Of a stretch of 64,000 bases of DNA, positions 7,601 to 18,000 are shown in pieces. The notes beneath the pieces are model-generated. The model did not search any database. It saw nothing but the letters and a program-made list of their open reading frames with translations, and was not told where the DNA came from. Source of the DNA: Streptomyces sp. NBC_00091 (GTDB lineage: Bacteria; Actinomycetota; Actinomycetes; Streptomycetales; Streptomycetaceae); the NCBI RefSeq assembly GCF_026343185.1, contig NZ_JAPEMA010000001.1, positions 1,178,001 to 1,242,000 on the forward strand, written 5' to 3'. The translations under genes and the position numbers were made by a program. Numbering within the stretch: the stretch's first letter is position 1; every line of letters begins with the position of its first letter.

Positions 7601-10600
7601 CGTTCGACTCCCTGATCAACGAGAGCGAGTACTTCCCCTCGTTCTACCTGGACGACATCCTGCCCAAGCAGCTCGCAGCCGGCCCGCTGAAGGAGTGGGC
7701 CGCGATGGAGCGCCAGGGGCAGGCCACGCCCCGGCAGAGTCTGCGCGACCTGACCCGCCCGTACATGGACGTACGGGCAGTCCTCGGAGCCGACGCGGAG
7801 AAGTACAACCCCCTGCCGTACGCGCGCGCCGTCGCCGCCCAGGAAGCGGCAGCGGCCGTACTGAAGGCCCTCGGTCCGGAGGCTGAGGCTCCGGCCTTTC
7901 AGCCTTCCCCGGCTCCTCCCACACCCGGGGAATCCGACAACTCCCTCGAAGGCGAGTGGCGGGCAGCCCTGGCCGGCTGGCACACGCGGGTGCTGGAGGC
8001 CCTCGGCTTCGTACCCGCGCCCGGTCACTTCACGGTCCGCACTCCGACCGGCCAGGTCGCCGCGCCGGTGGCCCACCACGAGCCGGGCATCGTGGTCCTG
8101 GCCGGCGGCTTCGCCGAGGACCTGGACGCCACCCGGGGTGACGGTCACGCCAACCGGCTGCCCGCGCCCGTCCGGGTGTCCGCGTCCAAGACGCTGACCA
8201 CGGTCCGCGAGCTGGCCTCCTGGCTGCTGAACGGCGAGAACGCTCCGCGCTACGCCCTCCTGCTCTTCGGCGGCATCATCATCCTGGCCGACCGCGAGGC
8301 GTTCTCCCGGGGCCGCTACCTCGCCGTGAACCTGGACACGGCCCTGCCCCGCAAGGCCGCCAAGGGCGCGAAGGCGAACGAGATCGACCTGATCGCGGCG
8401 ATCTTCGCCGCGTCCTCGCTGCGCCCCGGCGACGACGGCTCGGACGACGAGATCGCAAAGCTGGTGGCGGAGTCCCGGGACCACTCGGTGGGGGTGACCG
8501 CCGAACTGAGGGTGGGCCTGCAGAAGTCCGTCCAGCTGATCGCGAACGAGGTCCTGGAGCTCGCCCGCGCCGAGCACGGCGTCCACCCGGAGGACCTCCC
8601 GGAGTGGCTGCCGGAGGTCCTCAAGGAGCCCGGCGACCTGCCGAGGCTCCTCACCGAGGAGTCGCTGCGCTACCTGTACCGGATCCTGTTCCTGCTGTAC
8701 GCGGAGGCGCGGCCCGAGCTCAGCATCCTGCCGGTGAAGAGCGAGGAGTACGCGACCGGCTACAGCGTGGCCCGGCTGCGGGAGCTCGTGGTCCAGGAGA
8801 AGCTGGGCAGCGGCTCCCGGCACGGTCACCACTTCCACGAGTCACTGGCCCTGCTCTTCGAGAAGGTGTTCACCGGCCACCCCGTGGCCGACACGGTCAC
8901 CAGCCGGGACACCGTACGCGAGGAGGCGCCGGCGCTCGCCGAGGACGACGGCTACGAGGGCGTCCGCATCGAGGCCCTGCGCTCCCGGCTCTTCGACCCC
9001 GAGTCGATACACCTCGTCGGCAAGAAGATCGCCTACCCGTACGGTGAGCGTCCGGACGGCTCCCCGGCCCCCGCCCGGCCGCTGGACCTCCGGCTGCGCA
9101 ACAAGGTGCTGCACCAAGTCCTGCGCCACCTCACCCTCGTGGAGGGACGCGGCAAGAGCCGGGGCGGCTTCATCAGCTACGCCAACCTCAGCATCAACCA
9201 CCTGGGCGCGGTGTACGAGGGACTGATGTCGTACACCGGTTTCATCGCCACGGAGGCGCTGTACGAGGTCGCCAAGGGCGGGAACCCGGAGGGCGGCTCC
9301 TGGCTGATCACGGCCAGTCAGGTGCGGTCGGGGCTGTACGCGGACACGGCGGGCGACAGCGTCTTCGTCAAGGAGGGCATCGACCCAGAGACGGGTGAGC
9401 CGGCTTCGGTCATCTACCCGGTCGGGTCGTACGTCTACCGGCTCGCCGGACGCGACCGGCAGACCAGCGCCTCGTACTACACGCCGGAGTCCCTGACCCA
9501 GGCGACGGTCGAGCAGACGCTGCGGTTCCGGCTGGACGACGACGGGGAGATCGATCCCCGCGAGCCGGAGAAGTCGCCGAAGCTGGCGGTCACGGCGGCG
9601 GAGGTACTGCGCTGGCGGGTGTGCGAACCGGCCCTGGGGTCGGGGGCGTTCCTCAACGAGGCCGTCAACCAGCTTTCGGAGCTGTACCTGAAGCTGGCGC
9701 AGCACGAGCAGGGCGAGCAGATCGACCCGGAGGATTACCCGCGCGAGCTGCAGAAGGTGAAGGCGTACATTGCCCTGCACAACGCGTACGGGGTCGACCT
9801 CAACAAGACGGCGGTGGAGCTGGCGGAGATCTCTCTGTGGCTCAACACCATGTACCCGGGGATGCGGGCGCCTTGGTACGGGCTTCACCTGCACCGGGGC
9901 AACTCGCTGATCGGGGCCGCGCGGAAGATCTACCCCGGGCAGACGCTGAGCAAGGGCGGCTGGCTGAAGGCCTCGGATCAGGAGGCGCCGAGGGTGGTAC
10001 CGCTGACGGAGAAGCTGCCGGGGCGGTCCGTGCACCAGTTCCTGGTACCGGCGCTGGGGTGGGGGTCGGTCGGCGAGTCGGTGTCGGTGCGCAAGAGCAC
10101 CGGCCAGAGTGTGGTGGCGGGCGCGGTCGCGGACTGGCTGGAGCCGGAGCTCATCGAGGCGATGAAGAAGTGGCGCTCGGGCATCCGGCGCTCGCCGAAG
10201 GGCGCGCCGAAGAAGGGCGCGGAGAAGGCTCCGACGACGAAGGCGAAGACGATCGCGGCGGAGGAGCGCTCCGGCCAGGGGGCCTTCGACCTGGGCCTGC
10301 CGATCTGGGACCAGCCCGGCTTCGATTCCGTGGAGGCGGAGGCCCCTTCGAAGGCCTCGAAGCCCGCGAAGGCGGTGGCTGCAGCCCCGGAGGAAGACGA
10401 TGCGGGGACCGGCCGCTACCAGACCAGCCGGCTGCGGGCGCTCGCGGAGCGGGTGGAGTACCTGTGGGACCTGGTTCAGCTGCGGCTGAAGCTGTCCGAG
10501 CAGGAGATCTCGCGCGGGATCCCGGTGTGGGGAGCTGCGCAGGGTAGCGCGGAGCAGTCCGGTCCGGTCATGGACCGGGACGCGGTCCGGCAGGCGCTGC

Positions 10601-13128
10601 GGGTGGAGGGCAGCCCCTACTGGCGGCTCAAGCAGGTCATGGATGCGTGGTGCGCGCTGTGGTTCTGGCCGCTGGAGGAGGTGTCGCTGCTGGACGGGTC
10701 CGCGCCGGATTACTTCCTCGGCGACCGGGACCTCAAGAAGATCAAGAAGGGCGGCGGCCAAGACCGGAAAGTGGCCCTGAGGTCGCTGGACGACTGGATC
10801 GAGTTCGCCGAGGCCCTCGTCGGGAGCGTGGACGTCGACTCGGGCGAGGGCGCGAGCACACTGTTCGTGATCCCGGAGGTCAAGGACCTCAAGGATCTCG
10901 ACCTCGTGGAGAAGACCCTCGACGAGAAGATGATCGAGCTGTCGGCCTGGGTGGAATTCTCGAATGTCGGGGACCTCTTCCCGTGGCACGGGACGGCCGT
11001 CCGCATCGCGAAGGAGCGCGGCTTCTTCCACTGGGAGCTGGACCTCGCGCACGTCTTCGCGGAGGGCGGCTTCGACCTGATGGTGGGTAACCCGCCGTGG
11101 GTTCGGCAGGAGTGGGACGAGAGCGGTGTCCTCGCGGAGCTTGAGCCGTGGTTCGTGCTGGGTGAGATGCCCGCTGATGCCACACGTAGCGAGCACATTC
11201 AGCGGCTCATGGAAGTACCTGAGCATCGATCGTTCTATCTCAGCGAACTTGAGGCCGTCGCAGGCGTGTCCGAGTTCTTGGCCTCGCCTGACGCCTACCC
11301 AGAGCTGGTTGGAACGCGACCAGACATGTACCGGGCTTTCATGTTGCTTTCGTGGAAGGCGACTGGCGAACCAGGTGTCGCGGGATTGATTCACCCCTCA
11401 ACGCACCTGACCGGCACGAAGGAAGGACCGCTGCGTCAGGCAACCTACAAGCACCTTCGCCTGCACGCGGACTTCGTGAATGAGCTGTACCTGTTCGCCA
11501 GGCCGGTCGATCACAGCACTCACTTCAGCGTGAATATCTACGGGAGAGAACAAGAGATCCGGTTCCAGCACCTCAGCTGGCTCGTTCACCCTTTGGTGCT
11601 TTCCGGTTCCCTGCGCCATGACGGGGCGGGTGACACACCAGGCATCAAGCACAACAGCACCTGGGACCGGCGGCCACACAAGAACCGGGTCGTCACTGTG
11701 GACCGTGCGACCCTCGCGGACTGGCAGGAGTTGGCTGGCGACGAGGAGCCGCCGCCCATCGAGGAGACGAAACTACTCTTCCCAGTGACTATTTCAGAGG
11801 AATCTGCAATCTCCGCGCTGGCTGATTGGTCACACCGACTTGGCGGACTCAAGCCGCGAATCAGTTCCGGCTTCAACGAAAAGACAGACCGAACTGCGGG
11901 CTACTTCACATGGGACTCCGGACCAGCCCAGAGCTGGAACGACGTGATCCTTCAAGGGCCCTTCTTCGGCATCGCCACGCCGTTCGCCAAGCGTCCCATC
12001 GAGGGTGCCCGAACTTCTCTTCAGGTAGAGGCCTGGGATCCGAACGGCTTGACCGAGGATGAGATCCCACGCACAAACTACCGCCCATCAACCGACCGGA
12101 AGACTATTGTCGCCAAGCAAGATCGCTGGCTCGATTATGGGCGTTTCGCGCAACTCCGGAGAGATCCCGCCGCAATCGCAGCAGCAAAACTCGACGTAGA
12201 TGCGAACGATCAGGAAATGGGCGCCGCTGAACGCACCCAGGCTGCCCTTTCTTTGCTCCGGGCAGCAAGCATGCGCCCCTACTCCGAGTTTTACCGTGCG
12301 GCTTGGCGTGAGATGATCTCTTCGAATACCGAGAGGAGCCTCTTCGTCAGCATGATCCCGCCGGGTGCCGCTCACATCCATGCGGTGCGCAGCTCCGCCC
12401 TGGGTACGAATACAGAGACTGCACTGATGGCAGGGTTCTTCGCCTCTCTCCCGCTCGACTATGCCCTCAGAATTTCAGGGAGGGGCCACCTTGACATCTC
12501 CGACGCAAGCGTCATGCCTGGCCCAACCCCTAACCACCCCTTGTCGTCCGCTCTCTTGCTCCGCACCCTGCGACTAAACTGCCAAACCGCGGCATACAGT
12601 GACCTCTGGAACGAAATCTTCGACCGCAGCTGGGGGGCCGAAAGCTGGGCTGCCAGCTTGATCTGGCCTTCGGCTTTGGCCCCGATCGCCGCTACCAGCT
12701 CTCCCACTTGGTCTTGGGGCACACCCCTCCGTACTGATTTCGAGCGGCGCGCCGCGCTCGTGGAGATCGACGCGCTCGTGGCGGTGTGGCTCGGGATCAG
12801 CGCAGACGAGCTCGTTGCCATGTACCGAGCCCGGTTCCCCGTGCTCCAGCAGTACGAGGAGAACATGTGGTTCGACGCGACCGGGCGGCGGATCGCCAAA
12901 GCGCATCAGCAACACGGTTACGGCCAGCCCAAGGACGCCTGGAAGCAGCTCAGCTCGCACGAGAACTTCCCGCTCGAAGCGACCGTGCCCGACGGGTATG
13001 AAGGGCCGCTCTACCGGGCGAACCGCGTGGAGGAGATGCGGGCCGCACACGCAGAGTTTACGCGGCGGCTGCGGGCGGCCGGCTGGGAGCCCGGGGACGC
13101 CGAGGCACCTGGCTCAGCCCAGCAGTAG
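7597..13128 (+). CDS. Large N6-adenine DNA methyltransferase, DrmMI/PglX-like (Eco57I class)
   Basis: The 1843-residue product has methyltransferase motif I in EPALGSGAF (677-684) and catalytic motif IV NPPW (1165-1168), as in N6-adenine methyltransferases. The gap of about 480 residues between them is unusually long and holds Lys/Ala-rich linkers. The first 660 residues are an extended N-terminal region; the part after 1170 probably holds target recognition and spacer domains. From about 11160 to 12780 GC falls to 55-62% in sampled lines (upstream about 73%), suggesting an exchanged specificity module. GTG 7597 has AGGAGC upstream. Following the SNF2 gene, as drmMI follows drmD, it would mark self DNA. 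I see no PD-(D/E)XK motif, so it probably does not cut alone. Confidence 0.85.
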   Translation: MTFDSLINESEYFPSFYLDDILPKQLAAGPLKEWAAMERQGQATPRQSLRDLTRPYMDVRAVLGADAEKYNPLPYARAVAAQEAAAAVLKALGPEAEAPAFQPSPAPPTPGESDNSLEGEWRAALAGWHTRVLEALGFVPAPGHFTVRTPTGQVAAPVAHHEPGIVVLAGGFAEDLDATRGDGHANRLPAPVRVSASKTLTTVRELASWLLNGENAPRYALLLFGGIIILADREAFSRGRYLAVNLDTALPRKAAKGAKANEIDLIAAIFAASSLRPGDDGSDDEIAKLVAESRDHSVGVTAELRVGLQKSVQLIANEVLELARAEHGVHPEDLPEWLPEVLKEPGDLPRLLTEESLRYLYRILFLLYAEARPELSILPVKSEEYATGYSVARLRELVVQEKLGSGSRHGHHFHESLALLFEKVFTGHPVADTVTSRDTVREEAPALAEDDGYEGVRIEALRSRLFDPESIHLVGKKIAYPYGERPDGSPAPARPLDLRLRNKVLHQVLRHLTLVEGRGKSRGGFISYANLSINHLGAVYEGLMSYTGFIATEALYEVAKGGNPEGGSWLITASQVRSGLYADTAGDSVFVKEGIDPETGEPASVIYPVGSYVYRLAGRDRQTSASYYTPESLTQATVEQTLRFRLDDDGEIDPREPEKSPKLAVTAAEVLRWRVCEPALGSGAFLNEAVNQLSELYLKLAQHEQGEQIDPEDYPRELQKVKAYIALHNAYGVDLNKTAVELAEISLWLNTMYPGMRAPWYGLHLHRGNSLIGAARKIYPGQTLSKGGWLKASDQEAPRVVPLTEKLPGRSVHQFLVPALGWGSVGESVSVRKSTGQSVVAGAVADWLEPELIEAMKKWRSGIRRSPKGAPKKGAEKAPTTKAKTIAAEERSGQGAFDLGLPIWDQPGFDSVEAEAPSKASKPAKAVAAAPEEDDAGTGRYQTSRLRALAERVEYLWDLVQLRLKLSEQEISRGIPVWGAAQGSAEQSGPVMDRDAVRQALRVEGSPYWRLKQVMDAWCALWFWPLEEVSLLDGSAPDYFLGDRDLKKIKKGGGQDRKVALRSLDDWIEFAEALVGSVDVDSGEGASTLFVIPEVKDLKDLDLVEKTLDEKMIELSAWVEFSNVGDLFPWHGTAVRIAKERGFFHWELDLAHVFAEGGFDLMVGNPPWVRQEWDESGVLAELEPWFVLGEMPADATRSEHIQRLMEVPEHRSFYLSELEAVAGVSEFLASPDAYPELVGTRPDMYRAFMLLSWKATGEPGVAGLIHPSTHLTGTKEGPLRQATYKHLRLHADFVNELYLFARPVDHSTHFSVNIYGREQEIRFQHLSWLVHPLVLSGSLRHDGAGDTPGIKHNSTWDRRPHKNRVVTVDRATLADWQELAGDEEPPPIEETKLLFPVTISEESAISALADWSHRLGGLKPRISSGFNEKTDRTAGYFTWDSGPAQSWNDVILQGPFFGIATPFAKRPIEGARTSLQVEAWDPNGLTEDEIPRTNYRPSTDRKTIVAKQDRWLDYGRFAQLRRDPAAIAAAKLDVDANDQEMGAAERTQAALSLLRAASMRPYSEFYRAAWREMISSNTERSLFVSMIPPGAAHIHAVRSSALGTNTETALMAGFFASLPLDYALRISGRGHLDISDASVMPGPTPNHPLSSALLLRTLRLNCQTAAYSDLWNEIFDRSWGAESWAASLIWPSALAPIAATSSPTWSWGTPLRTDFERRAALVEIDALVAVWLGISADELVAMYRARFPVLQQYEENMWFDATGRRIAKAHQQHGYGQPKDAWKQLSSHENFPLEATVPDGYEGPLYRANRVEEMRAAHAEFTRRLRAAGWEPGDAEAPGSAQQ

Positions 13129-13146
13129 GACGGGCTGAGGATGCTC

Positions 13147-13182
13147 GGAGCCCTGCCGCGCTGACACAGGCGGCAGGGCTCC
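13147..13182. terminator. Bidirectional hairpin terminator between convergent genes
   Basis: GGAGCCCTGCCGC (13147-13159) and GCGGCAGGGCTCC (13170-13182) form a perfect 13-pair stem with a 10-base loop. It sits between the methyltransferase stop and the convergent DUF397 stop and can serve both transcripts. There is no long T-tract, which is common in Streptomyces. Confidence 0.8.
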
Positions 13183-13198
13183 GGGCGAAGAGGACCGG

Positions 13199-13411
13199 TC
13201 AGACCAGGCGAGTGGCGGCGAGGGCTACCAGGCCCGTCCACGCCTCCGGCGACACCCTGACGATCGGGCCCGCGAGGTCCTTCGAGTCCCGGACGTGCAC
13301 GGAGTCGCAAGTGGTCGCGACCTCCACGCACTCGCCGCCGCCACCACCGCTGTAACTGCTCTTGAACCAGGCCGACTCCGGCACCGCTGATCCGCTGCTC
13401 TGAACAGTCAT
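13199..13411 (-). CDS. DUF397 protein
   Basis: A 70-residue protein with the DUF397 pattern: WFKSSYSGGGGGECVEVA, then VHVRDSKDLAGPIVRVSPEAW near the C-terminus. DUF397 proteins are small actinomycete-specific partners of the XRE-type (WhiJ/AbaA-like) regulators encoded next to them. Its start overlaps the stop of the XRE gene (ATGA), so the two are co-translated. The family is thought to modulate the regulator's DNA binding. Here the pair sits inside the defence cluster, pointing to local control. Confidence 0.9.
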   Translation of the reverse strand: MTVQSSGSAVPESAWFKSSYSGGGGGECVEVATTCDSVHVRDSKDLAGPIVRVSPEAWTGLVALAATRLV

Positions 13412-14289
13412 CTCTCTCCCAGCAGTTTCTCGATGAACACCGACGACTCACGCGGGGTGAGCGCCTGTGACCGCAGGATGCCATAGCGGGATTCGAGCTC
13501 GTGGATCTTTGCTCGCCCGGTGTACAGGCGACTGTCGTCCTGTACTTCGGTGTACCCGATGCGCTGGCCCTTCGCCGTGTCGATCAGGTTGAACGGACCA
13601 CCGAGTCCTGCATGGTCCTCCCTGTCCACCGGCATCACCTGGACCTCCACATTGCGCTTCTGGCCCAGCAGCAGGATCTGCTCCAGTTGCCCGATCATGG
13701 TCTCCCGCCCACCGATCGGCCTGCGGAGAACAAACTCCTCGATCACGAAGCTCAGGAGCGGCACCGGCCGACGATCGTAGATCGCCTGCCGGGCCAGGCG
13801 GGCCGCCAGACGCTGCTCGATGACGTCATCGTCCAGCAACGGACGCTGCATCCGAAAGACCGCCCGCGCGTACTCCTCCGTCTGAAGCAACCCTGGCACC
13901 GCGATCGCGGCATACACCCGAAGGGCTACGGCCTTCGCCTCGAACCCCGCCGCGTCCCGGAAGAACGCCGGATACTGCGCCCGAGCCATCTCCTCCTTCA
14001 GGGTTTTCAACACACCCCCGGCGCCCAGCACCTCATCCGCCCGGTCGATGAAATCCGGCTGCGGAATGCGTCGCCCCTGCTCGTACGAGGCGATGGTCGA
14101 GGCCGAGTACCCGAGCCGCGCCCCGAGTTCGGCCCGCTCCATCCCCGCCGCCACCCGTACCAGCTTCAACAGCTGCCCGAACGCCGTGACGACCCCCGAC
14201 CCGGGATCATCCTCCGGACGCTGGTCCTCCGGCCCGCCCTCCGGCCCAAGACCTTCTTCCACCGGCCCCACCACCCGTCCGACACGCAC
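13408..14289 (-). CDS. XRE-family regulator with C-terminal DUF5753-type domain (WhiJ-like)
   Basis: The 293-residue protein has a helix-turn-helix around residues 38-90 (FGQLLKLVRVAAGMERAELGARLGYSASTIASYEQG). A long C-terminal sensor-like region typical of WhiJ/DUF5753 proteins follows (YAAIAVPGLLQTEEYARAV, IEEFVLRRPIGG, VQVMPVDREDHAGLGGPF). The GTG start at 14289 is tentative because about 30 non-conserved residues precede the HTH; internal GTG codons nearby could be used. It is divergent from the RsbW-like gene across 96 bases that hold two ggtcacgc direct repeats (about 14307 and 14351), possible operators. It may couple the defence genes to development or stress. Confidence 0.88.
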   Translation of the reverse strand: MRVGRVVGPVEEGLGPEGGPEDQRPEDDPGSGVVTAFGQLLKLVRVAAGMERAELGARLGYSASTIASYEQGRRIPQPDFIDRADEVLGAGGVLKTLKEEMARAQYPAFFRDAAGFEAKAVALRVYAAIAVPGLLQTEEYARAVFRMQRPLLDDDVIEQRLAARLARQAIYDRRPVPLLSFVIEEFVLRRPIGGRETMIGQLEQILLLGQKRNVEVQVMPVDREDHAGLGGPFNLIDTAKGQRIGYTEVQDDSRLYTGRAKIHELESRYGILRSQALTPRESSVFIEKLLGER

Positions 14290-14385
14290 TGGCCCACGTA
14301 CAGGTCACGCATCACCGCGTACAAGCAGCCCGCGTCAGTGCGTCACGGCTGGTCACGCTACGCCACCGCCGGAAGGGTTGTCCGC

Positions 14386-14850
14386 ATGATGGAACAACCC
14401 GACGCCCCGGCCACCCTCACCCAACTCAGCAACCCCACCCATCACTTCAGCATGCGTTTCAGCTCCACCCCACGCGGCGCCCGCCTCGCCCGGCGTCTCG
14501 CTGCCGTTCGCCTGGACGCGTGGGGGCACCCGTACGACTCGGCCACCCACCACGACGTCACGCTGATCGTCGCCGAGCTGTGCGCCAACGCCGTCCGCCA
14601 CGGCCACGTACCCGGCCGGGACTTCCGTCTCCTGCTGGCCGGCACCCCCACCACCCTCCGTATCGAGGTCACCGACACCCGCACCGAACGCCTGCCCACG
14701 ACCCGGACCCCGGCCACCCCCACCGCCCCGCTCCCCGAGTCCGGCCACGGCCTCCCCCTCATCGCCGCCCTCGCTGCCCGCTGGGCCTGGAGCCCCCGTG
14801 CCGACGGTGGGCCGGGGAAGACCGTCTGGGCGGAGTACGAGCTGCCGTAA
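14386..14850 (+). CDS. RsbW-like ATP-binding protein (HATPase_c anti-sigma type)
   Basis: A 154-residue protein with GHKL-type ATPase motifs: the N box in VAELCANAVRHG, VTDTR, and the G box in ESGHGLPLIAALAARW. Such small kinases act in Streptomyces as anti-sigma factors or WhiJ-system partners. ATG 14386 is preceded by GGAAGGG; a second ATG follows at once. Codons upstream in this frame are antisense to the XRE gene and not part of it. It completes the usual trio of DUF397, XRE and ATPase. It lies 151 bases before the giant helicase gene. Confidence 0.88.
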   Translation: MMEQPDAPATLTQLSNPTHHFSMRFSSTPRGARLARRLAAVRLDAWGHPYDSATHHDVTLIVAELCANAVRHGHVPGRDFRLLLAGTPTTLRIEVTDTRTERLPTTRTPATPTAPLPESGHGLPLIAALAARWAWSPRADGGPGKTVWAEYELP

Positions 14851-15001
14851 CCCCTCCCATCAGCCGGTTCCGGCCGAAACCGGCCGCGGTGTCAGACCTC
14901 GCGCGTAAGGTGGACGACATCATCGACGTGATCACTTACACGAGTCCGAAGCCGTCGGGGTCGGTGTCGCGGTCGTACCGAACAGGAGGGCCGGCGAGGC
15001 C

Positions 15002-18000
15002 ATGCGACCCACACTCGCCGCGCAGGCGCTGCGCGATACGACGGTCGAGTATCTGACCACGACCTTCGCCCTCGCCGAGCCCGAGACCCAGCGTGCGCTC
15101 ACCGACTTCCTGACCGATCCCGCCGACGGCCTCTTCCGCGGGCCCTACCTGCGGATCCGGCGGCCGTTCCGGACCGCCGAGGGCGACTGGCAGCAGCACC
15201 TCGACTGGTGGCAGGGCGGTGATTTCCGGCCGTACGCGCATCAGGCCGAGGCCTTCGCCCGGCTCACGACCAAGGGCGGGCACGTTCCGCAGCCGACCTT
15301 GATCACCACGGGTACCGGTTCCGGCAAGACGGAGTCCTTCCTCCTCCCCGTGATCGACCACTGCCGGCGGGCGAAGGCGGCCGGGAAGCCGGGGGTCAAG
15401 GCCGTCCTGCTGTATCCGATGAACGCCCTGGCGGGCGACCAGGCCGGCCGACTCGGTGATCTCCTGGAGAAGGACGAGCGGCTCGCCGACGTCACCGCCG
15501 GGCTTTACATCGGTGAGGCCAGTTCGACGAAGAACGGCTCCCCTTACGGCCGGGTCATGGTCGAGCGGGCCGAGATCCGTCGCAATCCGCCGGACATCCT
15601 GATCACCAACTACAAGATGCTCGACCTCCTCCTCCAGCGGCAGCAGGATGCCCCGCTGTGGGCGGACGCCGACGTGGCGTACATCGTGATCGATGAGTTC
15701 CACACCTACGACGGCGCCCAGGGCACCGACGTGGCCATGCTGCTGCGCCGGCTCGGTGCGGTCCTCGGGGCGGCCGAGGAGGGACGGCCGCTCGGGTCGA
15801 TCTGCCCGGTGGCGACCTCGGCGACCCTCGGTGAGGCGGCGGTCAAGGACAAGCAGGTGGTGGGCGGGGCCGGGCCGCGGGCGATGCTCGACGTGGCCTC
15901 CCAGGTGTTCGGCGTGCGGTTCCCCGACGATGCGGTCATCGGGGAGGACCGGCGGGATCTGAACGCCTTCCTCCGTCCTGCGGACCTGACCCTGCCGCTG
16001 CCCTCCCCCGCCGAGCTGGCGGCCCTGCCCGATCCCGCCGCGAGCCCGGACGGTCTGGACGCGATCGCCAAGGCCGTCCTCGGCTGCGACACCTCCGACC
16101 CCCGCGAGCTCGGGCGTCGGCTGCTGGCGCATCCGCTGACGCACGAGCTGCTGGCCCGTGACGTGGACCAGCCGCTGACCGCCGTGGAAATACTCGGCGC
16201 CTTCCCCGCGAGCTCCGCGTGGCGCGTGGCCGCAACCCAGGATCCCGAGACCGCCGCCAAGGCGCTGGCCCGGTTCGTCGCCCTGATCTCGGTGTCCCGT
16301 GATCCGGGTGCCCCCGCGGACCGGGAGCGGCCTCTACTGCTCGTCGAGACGCACCTGTGGGTCCGGTCCCTGTCCCGGGTGCTGCGGTTCGTCGCGCCCC
16401 GGCCGGTCTTCTCCTGGTCGGACACCGATCAGGCCGCCGCCCATGCCGTCGCGTCCGCCGCACAGGAGGAACGGCGCCGCTCGGTGGCACGCTCGGGGCG
16501 GCTGCCGTCCGCGTACTGCCGGCACTGCGGACGCTCCGGCTGGAGCGCCATCTGCCCCGAGCGCAACCCCATGTCCCTGGAGAGCGCGCCGGACCACATC
16601 TACCGGCAGAGCGTGGGCAGCGGCAAGGCCCGGGTCCGGGCCCTCATCGCGGCCACCCCCGCCGAGGCGGCCGAGCAGGCGCGCCAGGCACTGGCTCGCA
16701 GCACCCGGCGCGGACGCCGGTCCGCGACCCGCGAGGCGAGCGTGCTCGTGCTGGAGGACAGCGGCGAGGCACTGCGGCGCATCGACCCCGACGAGGTGTT
16801 CCGCGCCGACGGCTCGATCGCCGAGGCACCGGAGAACGGTGTCTTCGTCAAGGTCTGGTACGACACCCCCGACCAGGACGAGTACGCGCGTCAGGACCGC
16901 TGTCCTGCCTGCGGGCAAGCGCAGGGCATCCGCTTCCTGGGTGCCGGTGTGGCCCCGCTCGCCTCGGTCGCGGTCACCCAGCTGTTCACCGGCGGGGAGC
17001 TGCCCAAGAAGGACGAGGAGGGCAGGGACCGGCGCCGGACGCTGATCTTCAACGACTCGGTGCAGGACGCCGCCCACCGGGCCGGCTTCGTGTCGAGCCG
17101 TGCCTGGAAGTTCTCGCTGCGCTCTCTCGTGCACGAGCAGTTGGAGGAGCGGACGGCCCAGGTTCCCGAGTTCGCCGCGGACGGGGTTCCGCTCAACGAG
17201 CTGATCGCCGCGCTGGTGCGGCGCGCCTCCGTGGACCAGGAGAAGCTCCTCTCCTCCGTCGTACCGCCCGACCTGCACGACGTGGACCGGGTGAAGCGGC
17301 TGCTGGCAGGGAAGAAGCGGCTGCCCGCCGGGACGTGGGACCTGGTCGGCGAGCGGCTCGCCTTCAACACGCTCCTGGAGTTCGGGCTGAATTCCAGGCT
17401 GGGCCGGACCCTGGAGCTCACGCGTACGGTGGCCGCCGAGGTGCGGCTCGCGGACCCCGACCTCGCGGCGCAGACCGCGGAGAGTCTGTACGAGGTGCAC
17501 CTGGGCCGGCAGCTGCCGGTGGACGCCGAGGACGAGCCGCAGGCCGAAGCAGACGAAGGCGTCGCCCCGGCACCGAAGCCCACGCTGCCGCCCACCGGTC
17601 CCGAACGGCGGCGGCGCTTCGAGGGGTTCGTCCGCGGGCTGCTGGAGCACGTGCGCGTCAGCGGCGGTGTCCAGCACCATTGGCTGGACGCCTTCATAGA
17701 GAACGAGGGCCGCAGCCGCTACTCGATCTGGACCGGCCGCCCGGAGGGCATGCAGGCCTTCGGGCGGAATTCGGACGCGCCCGCGTTCGTGCTCGTCGGG
17801 GCGCGCAGCGGTCGCAGCGACTTCGACCGGGTCGACACCAAGGAGAGCTGGTACACCGACTTCGCCGAGCGCTGCCTGGGCATGGACCGCGACCTGGCCG
17901 CCGGGTACCTGGCCGAGCTGCTGCCGCTGCTGGCGGGCAAGGAGATCGGCGCGCTCGCGTACCGGCGTACCGGCGAGAACAAGGCGGGGGCGAACAACCG

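Noticed and set aside
8842..11394. An 850-codon frame antisense to the methyltransferase
   Set aside because: The translation is Leu/Arg/Val-rich with no motif; the opposite strand has strong methyltransferase motifs.
13501..14385. Extension of the RsbW-like protein to 449 residues
   Set aside because: Homology and a ribosome site begin at 14386; the upstream frame is antisense to the XRE gene.
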